35,081 nucleotides of DNA from SHLQ01 sp047638715. GTDB lineage: Bacteria; Actinomycetota; Acidimicrobiia; Acidimicrobiales; SHLQ01. Below are positions 25,215 through 33,611 of the stretch, piece by piece (position 1 is the stretch's first letter; each line of letters opens with the position of its first letter). The DNA lies in NCBI GenBank assembly GCA_047638715.1, contig JBLIMK010000029.1:1-35081 (forward strand), written 5' to 3'. Position numbers and translations under genes: made by a program. The notes beneath the pieces are model-generated. The model was given only the letters and a program-made list of their open reading frames with translations, did not search any database and was not told where the DNA came from.

Positions 25215-26576
25215 GGCGTCCAGCCACTCCTGAGCGATCCCTCGATGCCGATTGAGCATGTCGTCAACTCCGGTTGCGGTCAGCTGACCATCCTCGACCA
25301 ACAACCGGCCATTGATCACCGTGTGTTTGGCTGCAATAGGGCCGCATCGGAGCAGCGCTTCAACCGGATCGCTCAAAGCGCCAGCGAACGCGATCCCGTT
25401 TGTGGGCCACACCACAAGATCGCCGGCCTTGCCGGGCGCAAGGGAACCAATGTCGTCGCGGCCAAGGCACGCCGCGCCACCGAGCGTTGCGATCTCGAGC
25501 GCTTCGCGAGCTCGCATGGCCTCAGGGCCCCCTCGTGTCCTGGCGAGGAGAAGCGCACCCCGAGCCTCGAGCCACATCGACGCATGATCTGTTGACGCCG
25601 AGCCATCGCAGCCAAGACCCACATTCGCGCCAGCGTCACGTAGTTCTCGAATGGGGGCGATTCCTCCGCAGATCAACTGGTTCGAACTTGGGCAATGCGC
25701 AACGCCGGTTCCCCACTGACCGAGCCGCTGAATTTCTTCGTCGCTTGGGTAGATGCAATGCGCAACCCACGTTCGATCCGATCCCCAACCAACGTGCTCG
25801 AGATGTTCGATCGGACGACGTCCGAACATCTCTTCGCAGAACACGTCCTCGTCACGATCCTCGGCAATATGGGTGTGTAGGCGTACGTCGAGCCGCTCGG
25901 CGAGTTCAGCGGTTTCGATCATCAGCTCTGGTGACACGGAGAAGGGCGAGCACGGGGCCAGAGCGATTCGAACCATGGCGCCTGGGTTCGGGTCGTGGTG
26001 AAGGCTGACAAGACGTTCGGAATCGGCCAAGATCTCGTCGTTGGTCTGCACCACAGAATCTGGGGGCAGACCACCATCCTTTTCCGAAAGGCTCATGGAC
26101 CCTCGCGTTGGGTGAAACCGGAAACCCAGTTCCTTCGCCGCGGTGATCTCAGCCGAGATCAGATCGCCCGAGCCCTTTGGATGCACGTAGAGATGATCGG
26201 TCGAGGTCGTGCAGCCGCCGAGCGCGAGTTCGCAAAGGCCGATCCACGCCGAAACGTACGCTGCCTCTTCATCGAGGCGGCTCCACACGGGGTAGAGCGT
26301 ACGTAGCCAGTGAAAGAGACTGCCAGAGAGAGCGGGCGCAAACGACCGAGTGAGGTTCTGGTAGATGTGATGGTGGGTGTTGATGAACCCCGGCGTCACA
26401 ACGCAGCCGTTCGCGGCGATAACGCGAGAGGCTTCAGGCTCCGAACCCGGACCACCCACCTCGGTCACGAACCCGTTCGTGATGGCCACCCAGCCGCCAG
26501 ATATCTCGCGTCTGGCTTCATCCATGGTGACGACGACATCAGCGTGGGCGATTAACAGATCAGCTCTTGGACTCAC
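25200..26576 (-). CDS. 8-oxoguanine deaminase-like amidohydrolase
   Basis: A 458-residue TRZ/ATZ-type amidohydrolase. It shows the pattern of the 8-oxoguanine deaminase group: TPGFINTHHHIYQNLTR (His68, His70), LYPVWSRL, FHPTRGSMSL, DGGLPPDSVVQ, LAPCSPFSV, LHTHIAED, AHCPSSN and GCDGSASTD with the metal aspartate. The known reaction is 8-oxoguanine to urate plus ammonia; relatives deaminate other aminated heterocycles. The open frame extends far upstream, but homology begins at SPRADLLIAHAD, so GTG 26576 is the best start. CATACT lies seven bases before it, suggesting a leaderless transcript. It converges on the molybdenum enzyme, whose product may also be urate. Confidence 0.88.
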   Translation of the reverse strand: MSPRADLLIAHADVVVTMDEARREISGGWVAITNGFVTEVGGPGSEPEASRVIAANGCVVTPGFINTHHHIYQNLTRSFAPALSGSLFHWLRTLYPVWSRLDEEAAYVSAWIGLCELALGGCTTSTDHLYVHPKGSGDLISAEITAAKELGFRFHPTRGSMSLSEKDGGLPPDSVVQTNDEILADSERLVSLHHDPNPGAMVRIALAPCSPFSVSPELMIETAELAERLDVRLHTHIAEDRDEDVFCEEMFGRRPIEHLEHVGWGSDRTWVAHCIYPSDEEIQRLGQWGTGVAHCPSSNQLICGGIAPIRELRDAGANVGLGCDGSASTDHASMWLEARGALLLARTRGGPEAMRAREALEIATLGGAACLGRDDIGSLAPGKAGDLVVWPTNGIAFAGALSDPVEALLRCGPIAAKHTVINGRLLVEDGQLTATGVDDMLNRHRGIAQEWLDASRSI

Positions 26577-26603
26577 AGATTTCAGTATGACAGAATCGCC
26601 GCC
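26577..26603. promoter_or_regulatory. 27-bp divergent promoter region with overlapping -10 candidates
   Basis: Only 27 bp separate the divergent starts at 26576 (minus) and 26604 (plus). On the minus strand CATACT (26589-26584) is seven bases from the GTG. On the plus strand TATGAC (26586-26591) is twelve bases from the ATG. The two hexamers overlap. Neither gene has room for a normal leader, so leaderless or near-leaderless mRNAs are likely, with -35 regions inside the opposing genes. No convincing -35 boxes were found. Confidence 0.35.
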
Positions 26604-28031
26604 ATGGACGCACAGTGTTATATCAACGGCGAGTGGATTTCGACCGACTCGAACTTCGAAATCACTAACCCAGCAACCGGCGAAGTGGTGGGTACGGCGG
26701 CCGATGCCGGTCCCGCTACCGCAACCGCGGCGATCGACGCCGCTCACGCTGCGTTTCCAGCCTGGGCTGCCACAACGGCGGTCGAGCGGGCTGCAGCGAT
26801 GCGTCGAATTTCGGCTGCGCTGCTCGAAAACATCGACGTCATGGCCGATCTGATCGTTGCCGAACAAGGCAAGCCACGCGGTCAAGCGATGTTCGAGGTC
26901 AACTACGCAACACAGTGGATCGACTGGTTCGCCGAGGAAGGCCGCCGCGCCTACGGCGAGGTCATCCCCTCCCATATCCCCGGCAAACAACTCATCGTCT
27001 CGCAGAAGCCGCTAGGTGTTGCTGTCGCCATCACTCCGTGGAACTTCCCCGTAGCGATGATCGCCCGCAAGCTCGCTCCCGCCCTTGCCGCCGGCTGCAC
27101 GATCGTGGTCAAGCCAGCGGAGCAAACGCCGCTCTCGCCAGCCTCGCTCTTCGAAGCCATCGCCAAAGCAGAACTTCCGCCCGGCGTGTGCAACTTCGTC
27201 ACGTCCGCTGACCCAATTCCTCTCTCAGCTCCGTTGCTCGAAGATCCCCGAGTACGCAAAATCACCTTCACTGGTTCGACCGAAGTCGGCAAGATCTTGG
27301 TGAAGGCGTCGGCAACCAACCTGGCACGCGTCTCGCTCGAACTCGGGGGACAGGCTCCGTTCATCGTCTTCGACGATGCCGATCTCGATGCGGCCGTCGG
27401 TGGCGTGCTGATGTCCAAGTTCCAGGTAAACGGACAGTCGTGCCTGTGTGCGAACCGGATATTTGTGCAAGAGGGTGTCGCCGAAGATTTCACGGCCCGT
27501 CTCACCGCAGCCGTCGCCAACCTGAAGGTTGACGTCGGTACCGCCGACGGAGTCGACGTTGGGCCGCTCATCGACGAGGGCGGTTACGCAAAAGTCTCAT
27601 CCCATGTCACCGACGCGGTTGCGAAGGGTGCAACCGTAGAAACCGGCGGCGGGCGGGTCGAGGCGCTGAACGGCGGCTACTTCTTCGAGGCCACCGTGCT
27701 CTCCGGCGTCACCGACGACATGCTGTGCGCAATAGACGAAACCTTCGGTCCCGTGGCTCCTGTGCTTACCTTCAAAGATGAGGCCGAGGTGATCGCCCGC
27801 GCCAACGAGACTCAATACGGCCTCGCCGCCTACCTCTATACGAAGGATCTAGGCCAGGCAATGCGCACATCGGATGCGCTCGAGTTCGGAATGGTCGGGG
27901 TCAACGACCCAATGCCAGCCTCGCCAACCGCGCCTTTTGGCGGCTTCAAGGAGTCCGGTCTGGGTCGTGAAGGAGGCCGCGACGGTCTCGCTGCGTTCAT
28001 GGAAAAGAAGCTCGTCAGCTTCGTCGCCTAG
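26604..28031 (+). CDS. NAD(P)-dependent aldehyde dehydrogenase, succinate-semialdehyde dehydrogenase-like
   Basis: A 475-residue aldehyde dehydrogenase with ITNPATGEVVG near the start, PWNFPVAMIARKLAPALAAG, the catalytic base Glu246 (ELGGQAP), nucleophile Cys280 (GQSCLCANR), ETFGPVAPV and the C-terminal FGGFKESGLGREGG, a GabD-like ending. It oxidises an aldehyde, probably a semialdehyde, to the acid. Nearby genes for a TPP decarboxylase, a class III aminotransferase and an iron alcohol dehydrogenase all make or use aldehydes, so a shared aldehyde intermediate is plausible. Formaldehyde from demethylation is less likely as its substrate. ATG 26604 lacks a ribosome site, in line with leaderless translation. 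Confidence 0.9.
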   Translation: MDAQCYINGEWISTDSNFEITNPATGEVVGTAADAGPATATAAIDAAHAAFPAWAATTAVERAAAMRRISAALLENIDVMADLIVAEQGKPRGQAMFEVNYATQWIDWFAEEGRRAYGEVIPSHIPGKQLIVSQKPLGVAVAITPWNFPVAMIARKLAPALAAGCTIVVKPAEQTPLSPASLFEAIAKAELPPGVCNFVTSADPIPLSAPLLEDPRVRKITFTGSTEVGKILVKASATNLARVSLELGGQAPFIVFDDADLDAAVGGVLMSKFQVNGQSCLCANRIFVQEGVAEDFTARLTAAVANLKVDVGTADGVDVGPLIDEGGYAKVSSHVTDAVAKGATVETGGGRVEALNGGYFFEATVLSGVTDDMLCAIDETFGPVAPVLTFKDEAEVIARANETQYGLAAYLYTKDLGQAMRTSDALEFGMVGVNDPMPASPTAPFGGFKESGLGREGGRDGLAAFMEKKLVSFVA

Positions 28032-28032
28032 T

Positions 28033-28108
28033 CCCGAGGACGAGAGCTCGGGGCCACTGTGATGTGTCCGCAGGGCGGTCGAGGGCGCCTCAGCGCCCGG
28101 ATCCGCCC
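28033..28108. terminator. Two hairpins in a convergent gap, probable bidirectional terminator
   Basis: The 87-bp gap between the aldehyde dehydrogenase stop (28031) and the convergent ComE-like stop (28119) holds two stems. CCCGAG/CTCGGG (28033-28052, 8-base loop) starts two bases after the stop. GGGCGC-CTCA-GCGCCC (28083-28098) is nested within an outer GGGCGG/CCGCCC pair (28073-28108). No T tract is seen on either side. Confidence 0.55.
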
Positions 28109-28118
28109 CGCGGCGAAA

Positions 28119-28772
28119 CTAGTGTTTCTTGCCCTTCATGAGGCCTATGTCTTGTGGAGGTACGCCTGTGATCCAGATGTCTTCGAGCTGCTCGACGTAG
28201 CGGACGAATCGGTACTTGTCCTCGATCCCGTCGGTGCGTCGCGGCTGAACGTGTGAATGCCCGGGTTCGGTTCGCACGTTCACAAAGCTGCACAGGTTTC
28301 GAGAGAAGGCCAGGTCGATCTCCTCGTCGAGCTGCTCCTGTGTCGTGACATCGGCCGTGTAGGGCACACCGCAGGCTGCTGCGATCGACGGAAGGCTGGC
28401 TTTACCAGCCGTAGCGGTCGGACGTCGACCGTTCTCGCCCCAGCCAATCGACTCGTACACGCCGTTGTCGACGACGAACACGACAAGGTTGTCGGGGCAG
28501 TGTTCGCCCATCGAAATGAGTTGGCCGAGTTCCATCAGCACCGACCCATCGCCGTCGAGGCAGACGATCTTGCGGTCGGGAAGAGCCAACGCCAATCCAA
28601 GCGCCATACCTACGACATCACCCATCTGCCCGAGGTGAGCGGTTCGGGGGTGTTCTTTGGTGTGGTGCGCCCACTCGAAGGACACCGCCCCGATGTAGGT
28701 GGCCATGACCAAACAATCCTCAGGAAGCTTCGAAGCAAGATGCCCGAGCCACTCGTAGCGGTTCAGCGCCAT
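28119..28772 (-). CDS. TPP-dependent decarboxylase, TPP-binding subunit (sulfopyruvate/phosphonopyruvate decarboxylase beta, ComE-like)
   Basis: A 217-residue C-terminal half of a thiamine-pyrophosphate enzyme. The TPP/Mg motif is CLDGDGSVLMELGQL (GDG at 74-76), ending in VVDNGVYES (Asn103). The N-terminal THLGQMGDVVGMALGLA-type region (here TAHLGQMGDVV) is also typical of ComE. The C-terminus runs about 30 residues past the usual ComE length. It needs the partner encoded just upstream, whose stop overlaps its ATG by one base (TGATG). Known relatives decarboxylate sulfopyruvate or phosphonopyruvate to the acetaldehyde; the substrate here is unknown, because no coenzyme M or phosphonate gene is in the window. 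Confidence 0.87.
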   Translation of the reverse strand: MALNRYEWLGHLASKLPEDCLVMATYIGAVSFEWAHHTKEHPRTAHLGQMGDVVGMALGLALALPDRKIVCLDGDGSVLMELGQLISMGEHCPDNLVVFVVDNGVYESIGWGENGRRPTATAGKASLPSIAAACGVPYTADVTTQEQLDEEIDLAFSRNLCSFVNVRTEPGHSHVQPRRTDGIEDKYRFVRYVEQLEDIWITGVPPQDIGLMKGKKH

Positions 28773-29290
28773 CAGGAATCACCTCCGTCGTCCCAAACAC
28801 AGTCGCCCGATATCAACACTGCGACTGGATGCAGCGAGGCCTCCGAGAGTCGCTTCGCCCGAACGATCGATTTTCGCAGATCCTCGACATGGCGAACGAT
28901 GAGGTACTTGACTCGCAGAGCCTGAAGCAGCGGTTCTGCCACGATGCCGTGGGGAATCCCCCAATGTTCGGTCTCGCCAACGTCACCTCGATAGGAACAC
29001 AGCATGGTCACCGGCACGCCGGTGCCGAGTGAAATTCGGGCGATGTATTCCGAGGCGACGCGGATTCCGCTGTTCTCCATAATGAGCGCCGACTTCTTGC
29101 CCCCGAGCCACGCACCGGCGCACATCGAGAAGGCGACACCTTCGTTGCAAGCAGGCGCGTACTGAAAGGCGTCGTTGTCCTCGACCAACTCGTGGAGGTT
29201 TCGTTGCCAGCCATCAGGGAGGCCCGATACGAAGTCGATCCCCGCGTCTTCCAACCCCCGGATCGCTTCCTGTGCTGCATGTTCGAGCAT
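28772..29290 (-). CDS. TPP-dependent decarboxylase, pyrimidine-binding subunit (sulfopyruvate decarboxylase alpha, ComD-like)
   Basis: A 172-residue N-terminal half of a split TPP decarboxylase, matching the usual ComD length. It has DFVSGLPDGW near residue 20, CNEG with Glu50 in the position that activates the thiamine pyrimidine ring, AGAWLGGKKSALIMENSG and a SYRGDVGETEHWG segment like the SWRG..GE..PQH of ComD. It is translated just before the ComE-like subunit and should form an alpha-beta active site with it. It is divergent from the iron alcohol dehydrogenase gene at 29395. Confidence 0.87.
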   Translation of the reverse strand: MLEHAAQEAIRGLEDAGIDFVSGLPDGWQRNLHELVEDNDAFQYAPACNEGVAFSMCAGAWLGGKKSALIMENSGIRVASEYIARISLGTGVPVTMLCSYRGDVGETEHWGIPHGIVAEPLLQALRVKYLIVRHVEDLRKSIVRAKRLSEASLHPVAVLISGDCVWDDGGDS

Positions 29291-29394
29291 CCGATTTCCC
29301 CCTCCAGCCTCGACGACTCGTTAGATAGTAGGCATTCCTGTGAAAGACTGCCGACACGACAGTCCAAGCCTCACCAAGAATTGGAATCCCACAG

Positions 29395-30546
29395 ATGTTC
29401 AACCCGTTTCAATACTTCTCGCCGATCGAGTTCGTCTTCGGACCTGGCCGATCGCGTGAGGCCGCAGCGCGGTTGTCCGCTCGAGGACTCAGCCGGGCGC
29501 TGATCGTCACGGACCCCGGCATTGTCGCAGCTGGCATCGTCGACACGGTTGAGGGTTACCTCACCGAAGGCGGCATCACCGTCGAGCGGTTCACCGACGT
29601 CAAGTCGAACCCGACCGTCGAAAACGTCGACGCCGGAGCCGCGGCGCTCAAGGAATTTGGCGCCGACGCGATCATCGGCCTCGGCGGTGGAAGCCCGATC
29701 GACACCGCAAAGATCATCGCTGCTGCAGCCGCCAATAATTGCAAAGCGCACGACTTCATGACCGGCGAGCGTTCCATCGAGATCGCCGGTATTCCCCAGA
29801 TCGCGATTCCGACGACCGCTGGGTCGGGGGCCGAGTCAGCCAAAGTCTCCGTGCTGATCGACCACGCCACGGGCGAGAAGAAGGGCGTCTTCGGCCCCGG
29901 CACCGCTCCATGGATCACCATCCTGGATCCCGAGCTGATGCTCGGCATGCCTGCGTGGCTAACGGCGGCGACCGGAATGGATGCTCTGTCACACTCGCTC
30001 GAGGCCTATTTGGGTCTGGCGGCAAGCCCGTTCTCCGACGCGATCGCTGAGCAGGGCATGACACTGGTAGCGGATTACATCGAGAGGGCGGTGTTCGATG
30101 GATCCGACCTCGAGGCCCGTTCTGGGTTGACCATCGCATCGGCGCTCGGCGGCCTCGCAAAGGAACAGTCCGGACTCGGCATCCTGCACGCCGTTGCGAT
30201 GCCGGTGGGCTACGTCTATGACCTGCACCACGGCTACCTGTGTGCCGCGCTCATGCCAGCGGCCCTCGACTACAACCGCTCTGCAGTGCTGGAGAAGACC
30301 GCGTGGGTCGCCCGTACATTCGGGGTTGATGCGGCAGATGACGAAGGCGCAGCGAGCCTTGCAGGCGAAACAATCAAAGCTCTCAACAACCGCATTGGCA
30401 TGGGGATGCAGCTTGCAGAAGCTGGCGTGGTCGAGTCAGACCACGACCAGATCGTCGACGATGCAATGAAGAGCTATCTATTGAAGAACAACCCAATAGC
30501 GGGCACACCCGAGGGCTGCCGCGCAGTCCTGGTGAATTCGCTGTAG
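29395..30546 (+). CDS. Iron-containing (group III) alcohol dehydrogenase
   Basis: A 383-residue iron-type alcohol dehydrogenase. It shows the GGGSPIDTAK nucleotide-binding loop (about residues 101-110), IPTTAGSGAE, and metal ligands Asp196 and His200 in GMDALSHSLEAY, His265 in ILHAVAMPVG and a histidine of DLHHG (278/279). The family interconverts alcohols and aldehydes with NAD(P)H; some members reduce sulfoacetaldehyde or phosphonoacetaldehyde. Sharing a divergent 104-bp region with the ComDE-like pair supports a role on the aldehyde that pair forms. That region holds a short inverted repeat GACTG-N9-CAGTC at 29346-29364. No clear ribosome site precedes the ATG. Confidence 0.9.
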   Translation: MFNPFQYFSPIEFVFGPGRSREAAARLSARGLSRALIVTDPGIVAAGIVDTVEGYLTEGGITVERFTDVKSNPTVENVDAGAAALKEFGADAIIGLGGGSPIDTAKIIAAAAANNCKAHDFMTGERSIEIAGIPQIAIPTTAGSGAESAKVSVLIDHATGEKKGVFGPGTAPWITILDPELMLGMPAWLTAATGMDALSHSLEAYLGLAASPFSDAIAEQGMTLVADYIERAVFDGSDLEARSGLTIASALGGLAKEQSGLGILHAVAMPVGYVYDLHHGYLCAALMPAALDYNRSAVLEKTAWVARTFGVDAADDEGAASLAGETIKALNNRIGMGMQLAEAGVVESDHDQIVDDAMKSYLLKNNPIAGTPEGCRAVLVNSL

Positions 30547-30558
30547 AGCAACATCTTT

Positions 30559-31881
30559 TCAGATTGAGCGATCGCGAAGTGCGAGGGCATGCTCGGTGAA
30601 GCGCGCCACGATCTGCTCCTCGTCGACACCCACAACTTCTCGATTGTCGAGCACGAGTCGGCCGCCGACGATGGTGTGTGTCACGTCGTCGGCTCGGCTG
30701 CCGTAGACCAGCGCGGCCTCGATGTCGTAGAGAGGCGCAACATGAGGCCCGCTCAGATCAACGATTGCGAGGTCGGCGGGAGCGCCCACCGAGACCGTGC
30801 CCAACTCTGGTCGATGCATGGCCTTGGCGGAACCCTCAGTAGCCATGGCGAGCACTTGGCGGGTCGTCAGGAACGTCGGGTCGCCCGTCGACTGCTTGTG
30901 CGTGATGGCCGCGAACTTCATCTCCTGGAAGGTATCGAGCGTGTTGTGGCTCGCCGGCCCATCCGTCGCAAGACCGACGGTCACCCCCGCCTCCATGAGG
31001 CCCCGCAGATCCATGGTCCCCGAAACAAGTTTCGCGTTGCAGACCGGACAATGTGCCACCTTGACATCATGCTCAGCGAGCAGCCTGATGTCGCTCGGCG
31101 TGAGCTGGGTGCAATGAGCTGCGGTGATGTCGCTCGAGAGAAACCCAATGTCGTTCAGCCACTGCACGGTTGTTTTTCCGTACGTCTCTTGCATAAACGC
31201 GCTCTCACGCGGGCCCTCTGCAATGTGTGCGTGGATAGGTAGCTGACGGTCATCGGCGAGAGCCCGGACCTCTCGCCACATCTGCTCGCTGCACGAGTAT
31301 GGAGCGTGCGGTGACAGAGCGAGACGCACTCGGTCGCCGTCGATGCCCGCCGCGCCGATGCTCGCTGCATCGAAATCGTTGAGCGCTGCCCACGACCAGT
31401 CGGCAACATCGGCGTAGACGCCGCCATCGGCGAAGCCGTAGCCGAGTGTGGCTCGAAGATGGATCTCCTCCAACGCCCGCACCTGCGGCGTCACTGAGTA
31501 GGCATCAAAATGCTCGTTGAAACAAGTGATCCCAGACTTGGCCATCTCGACGAGTCCACACATCGAGGCCCAGTACAACGTTTCGTGATCGAAGTTTTGC
31601 TTGAGCCGCCACATGGTGTCGAGCCACGCGAACAGTTCGGTGTCTTCCAGTAGGCCTCGCAGCAGCATGTTGGATGCAATGTGTGTATGAGAGTCGACAA
31701 ACCCCGGAAGCACCGCCGACCCCGACGCATCGATAGTGCGTCGGGCCTCCATGGTCAGATCGCCGTCGACAATGTCGACCACGACGCCATTTCGTACGGC
31801 CACGCTGGCGAGCCGAGGGTCCGAACCGTCACATGGCACCACGGTGCCACCAATAATTGCGAGATCGACCGGTTCAGACAT
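30559..31881 (-). CDS. Amidohydrolase, MtaD-like (methylthioadenosine/S-adenosylhomocysteine deaminase group)
   Basis: A 440-residue metal-dependent hydrolase. Metal ligands are visible: HTH (His65, His67) in FVDSHTHIASNMLLRG, IHAHIAEG, AAHCTQLT and LATDGPASHNTLD. It also has LSPHAPYSCS, which is typical of the MtaD/SsnA/AtzA-related deaminases. Expected reaction: hydrolytic loss of an amino group from an adenine- or guanine-type ring. It is the third enzyme of this subgroup in the window and only distantly like the other two in its central region. It is convergent with the alcohol dehydrogenase gene (12-bp gap, no hairpin) and divergent from the aminotransferase gene. Confidence 0.88.
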   Translation of the reverse strand: MSEPVDLAIIGGTVVPCDGSDPRLASVAVRNGVVVDIVDGDLTMEARRTIDASGSAVLPGFVDSHTHIASNMLLRGLLEDTELFAWLDTMWRLKQNFDHETLYWASMCGLVEMAKSGITCFNEHFDAYSVTPQVRALEEIHLRATLGYGFADGGVYADVADWSWAALNDFDAASIGAAGIDGDRVRLALSPHAPYSCSEQMWREVRALADDRQLPIHAHIAEGPRESAFMQETYGKTTVQWLNDIGFLSSDITAAHCTQLTPSDIRLLAEHDVKVAHCPVCNAKLVSGTMDLRGLMEAGVTVGLATDGPASHNTLDTFQEMKFAAITHKQSTGDPTFLTTRQVLAMATEGSAKAMHRPELGTVSVGAPADLAIVDLSGPHVAPLYDIEAALVYGSRADDVTHTIVGGRLVLDNREVVGVDEEQIVARFTEHALALRDRSI

Positions 31882-32044
31882 GGCGCCACGTTAGCCGTGA
31901 TCGATCGCCGCTATCTGGGTGATGGTGGTGCATTCGGTAGTGATCATCGAGATCGAACGATCGGGCATCCGTACACGCCCTTCCCGGTAGACGGGGGTCC
32001 TCGTACTTGGTGCAATAGTTGTCGCACACGATCGGGAGATACAA

Positions 32045-33271
32045 ATGCCGCCGAAACTGCTTCACGCCTTTGCCAAACCAAGTCAGGAGCATTTCGTCAC
32101 GCTCGTCCGAAGCGAAGGCGTCCGGGTGTGGGACGACACCGGAAAGGAATACCTCGATGGTCTTGGCAGCCTCTGGTACTGCCAGGTCGGACATGGGCGA
32201 GACCAGATCATCGACGCAGTCACGATGCAGATGAAAACGCTCGGTTCGTACCATACGTTCGCTCCAATTGGCAGCGATGTCTCCGATGCTGCAGCTGATC
32301 GGATCGTGTCCGTGTCGCCGTTCACCGACGGCAGGGTCTTTCTGTGTTGTTCGGGTTCCGAGGCGATCGACACCGCGCTGAAGGTGGCGAGAAAGGTTCC
32401 TATCCTCAGAGGTGAACCGCAGCGGCAAATCATTCTCCGGCGCGGGCGCGGCTACCACGGAGTGAACCTCGGCGGGACTTCGGTTCAAGGTATACCTGCC
32501 AACCGGGAGGGGTGGGGCGATCTTCTTCCCCACGTGCTGGAATTCGATCCGACCGACATCGAGTCAGCCGCCCGGCTCTTTTCCGAGCACGGCGATCGAA
32601 TCGCCGCGGTTCTGACCGAACCAGTGCAAGCGGCCGGAGGCGTATTCCCGCCGCTGGATGGATACCTCGAAGGGCTACGCCGCCTCTGTGACGCGCACGG
32701 GGCACTGCTGATATTCGATGAGGTCATCACGGGCTTCGGAAGAACCGGAAGCTGGTTCGCCTCGCAAACCTACGACGTGACGCCCGACCTGATCACGTTC
32801 GCAAAGGGCGTGACGAGTGGATACCAGCCGCTAGGTGGAGTGCTCCTCAATCGAGCCGTGTGCGACACGCTCGAGGCAGATCCTGACTATGTGTTCATGC
32901 ACGGATACACGTATGGCGGTCACCCAGCAGGCTGCGCTGCCGCAATCGCAAACATCGACCTCATGGAAGAGGAAGGTCTGGTCGATCGAGCGACTCACAT
33001 CGGCAAGCGGCTGTCGGTTGGGCTCGAAGCGTTGATGCACGACGGCATGTTCGCTGAGGTTCGCGGCGTCGGAGCGGTTTGGGCCGCCCAGCTCGGTGGT
33101 GAGGATCCGACCGCACGGGGTCTGCAGGTCAGGGATCGGATGCTCGAACTCGGCGTGCTCTGCAGAGCGATCAATGGAGCCATCGCTTTTTGCCCACCGC
33201 TGATCATGGGCGACGCTGACGTCGACGAACTCGTAGACGTGTGTGCACAGGCGGTACGCGAGCACTCCTGA
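32045..33271 (+). CDS. Class III PLP-dependent aminotransferase (omega-amino acid type)
   Basis: A 408-residue fold-type I aminotransferase of class III. Key sites: CSGSEAIDTALKVAR for the phosphate cup, GYHGVNLG, IFDEVITGFGRTG with the pyridine-binding aspartate, and the Schiff-base lysine Lys254 in FAKGVTSGYQPLGG; HGYTYGGHPAGCAAA follows. Members move terminal amino groups of beta-alanine, GABA, taurine or similar to pyruvate or 2-oxoglutarate, making a semialdehyde. That product would suit the aldehyde and alcohol dehydrogenases nearby. GGGAG lies seven bases before the ATG. The 163-bp divergent gap upstream holds no certain operator. The amino donor is unknown. Confidence 0.9.
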   Translation: MPPKLLHAFAKPSQEHFVTLVRSEGVRVWDDTGKEYLDGLGSLWYCQVGHGRDQIIDAVTMQMKTLGSYHTFAPIGSDVSDAAADRIVSVSPFTDGRVFLCCSGSEAIDTALKVARKVPILRGEPQRQIILRRGRGYHGVNLGGTSVQGIPANREGWGDLLPHVLEFDPTDIESAARLFSEHGDRIAAVLTEPVQAAGGVFPPLDGYLEGLRRLCDAHGALLIFDEVITGFGRTGSWFASQTYDVTPDLITFAKGVTSGYQPLGGVLLNRAVCDTLEADPDYVFMHGYTYGGHPAGCAAAIANIDLMEEEGLVDRATHIGKRLSVGLEALMHDGMFAEVRGVGAVWAAQLGGEDPTARGLQVRDRMLELGVLCRAINGAIAFCPPLIMGDADVDELVDVCAQAVREHS

Positions 33272-33293
33272 GCTGAACAAGTCGCTGAGCTCG

Positions 33294-33611
33294 TTACGCC
33301 CGGGCGCCTGTCGATCGACCCTTGATGAGGAGCCAGAACAGAAGGACAACCTCGCCGATGAATGTCACCCTCGTGATATCGGCGGAGTACGTGTCGCTAG
33401 TGAGCATGCCGATGGCATCGATCACGTACCCAACACCGGTGATGGCGACAAAGAGGTCCACCCAGTTCGGGACTCGAACCGTCTTCCATGAAAGCCAGGA
33501 AATGAGGACGAGGTGGAACCCGCAGCGAGAGCTGAGGTCCGCCCGAAGTTCGCGAGACCAGCGATGATCGCCATGGCGAGGAGGCCGAAGCCTGCAATGA
33601 GTGCCGCTCTC
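33294..33611 (-). pseudogene. Remnant of a DUF4386-type membrane protein
   Basis: In one frame 33430-33612 gives RAALIAGFGLLAMAIIAGLANFG, which resembles the first membrane segment of DUF4386 proteins. In another frame 33294-33520 gives GFHLVLISWLSWK, FVAITGVGYVIDAIG and FIGEVVLLFWLLIKG, which resemble the last two segments and the C-terminus of that family. The middle of the protein is missing and the two parts are out of frame. It is joined directly to the MMPL remnant on its 5' side. Family assignment is from memory of its C-terminal pattern. Confidence 0.6.

Noticed and set aside
26577..26990. Long N-terminal extension of the 8-oxoguanine deaminase-like protein
   Set aside because: The extra 138 residues overlap the aldehyde dehydrogenase gene on the other strand and look like its shadow; homology begins at the GTG at 26576.
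28119..29290. Phosphonate biosynthesis cluster built on the ComDE-like decarboxylase
   Set aside because: No PEP mutase or other phosphonate gene is in the window, so only the decarboxylase family is claimed.
29346..29364. GACTG-N9-CAGTC inverted repeat as an operator for the ComDE-like/alcohol dehydrogenase pair
   Set aside because: The arms are only 5 bp, the spacing is loose and no second copy was found, so it is mentioned but not called.
31882..32044. GATCGATC-rich stretch as a regulatory site
   Set aside because: Such tetramer palindromes are common in this GC-rich sequence and no longer symmetrical element was found.
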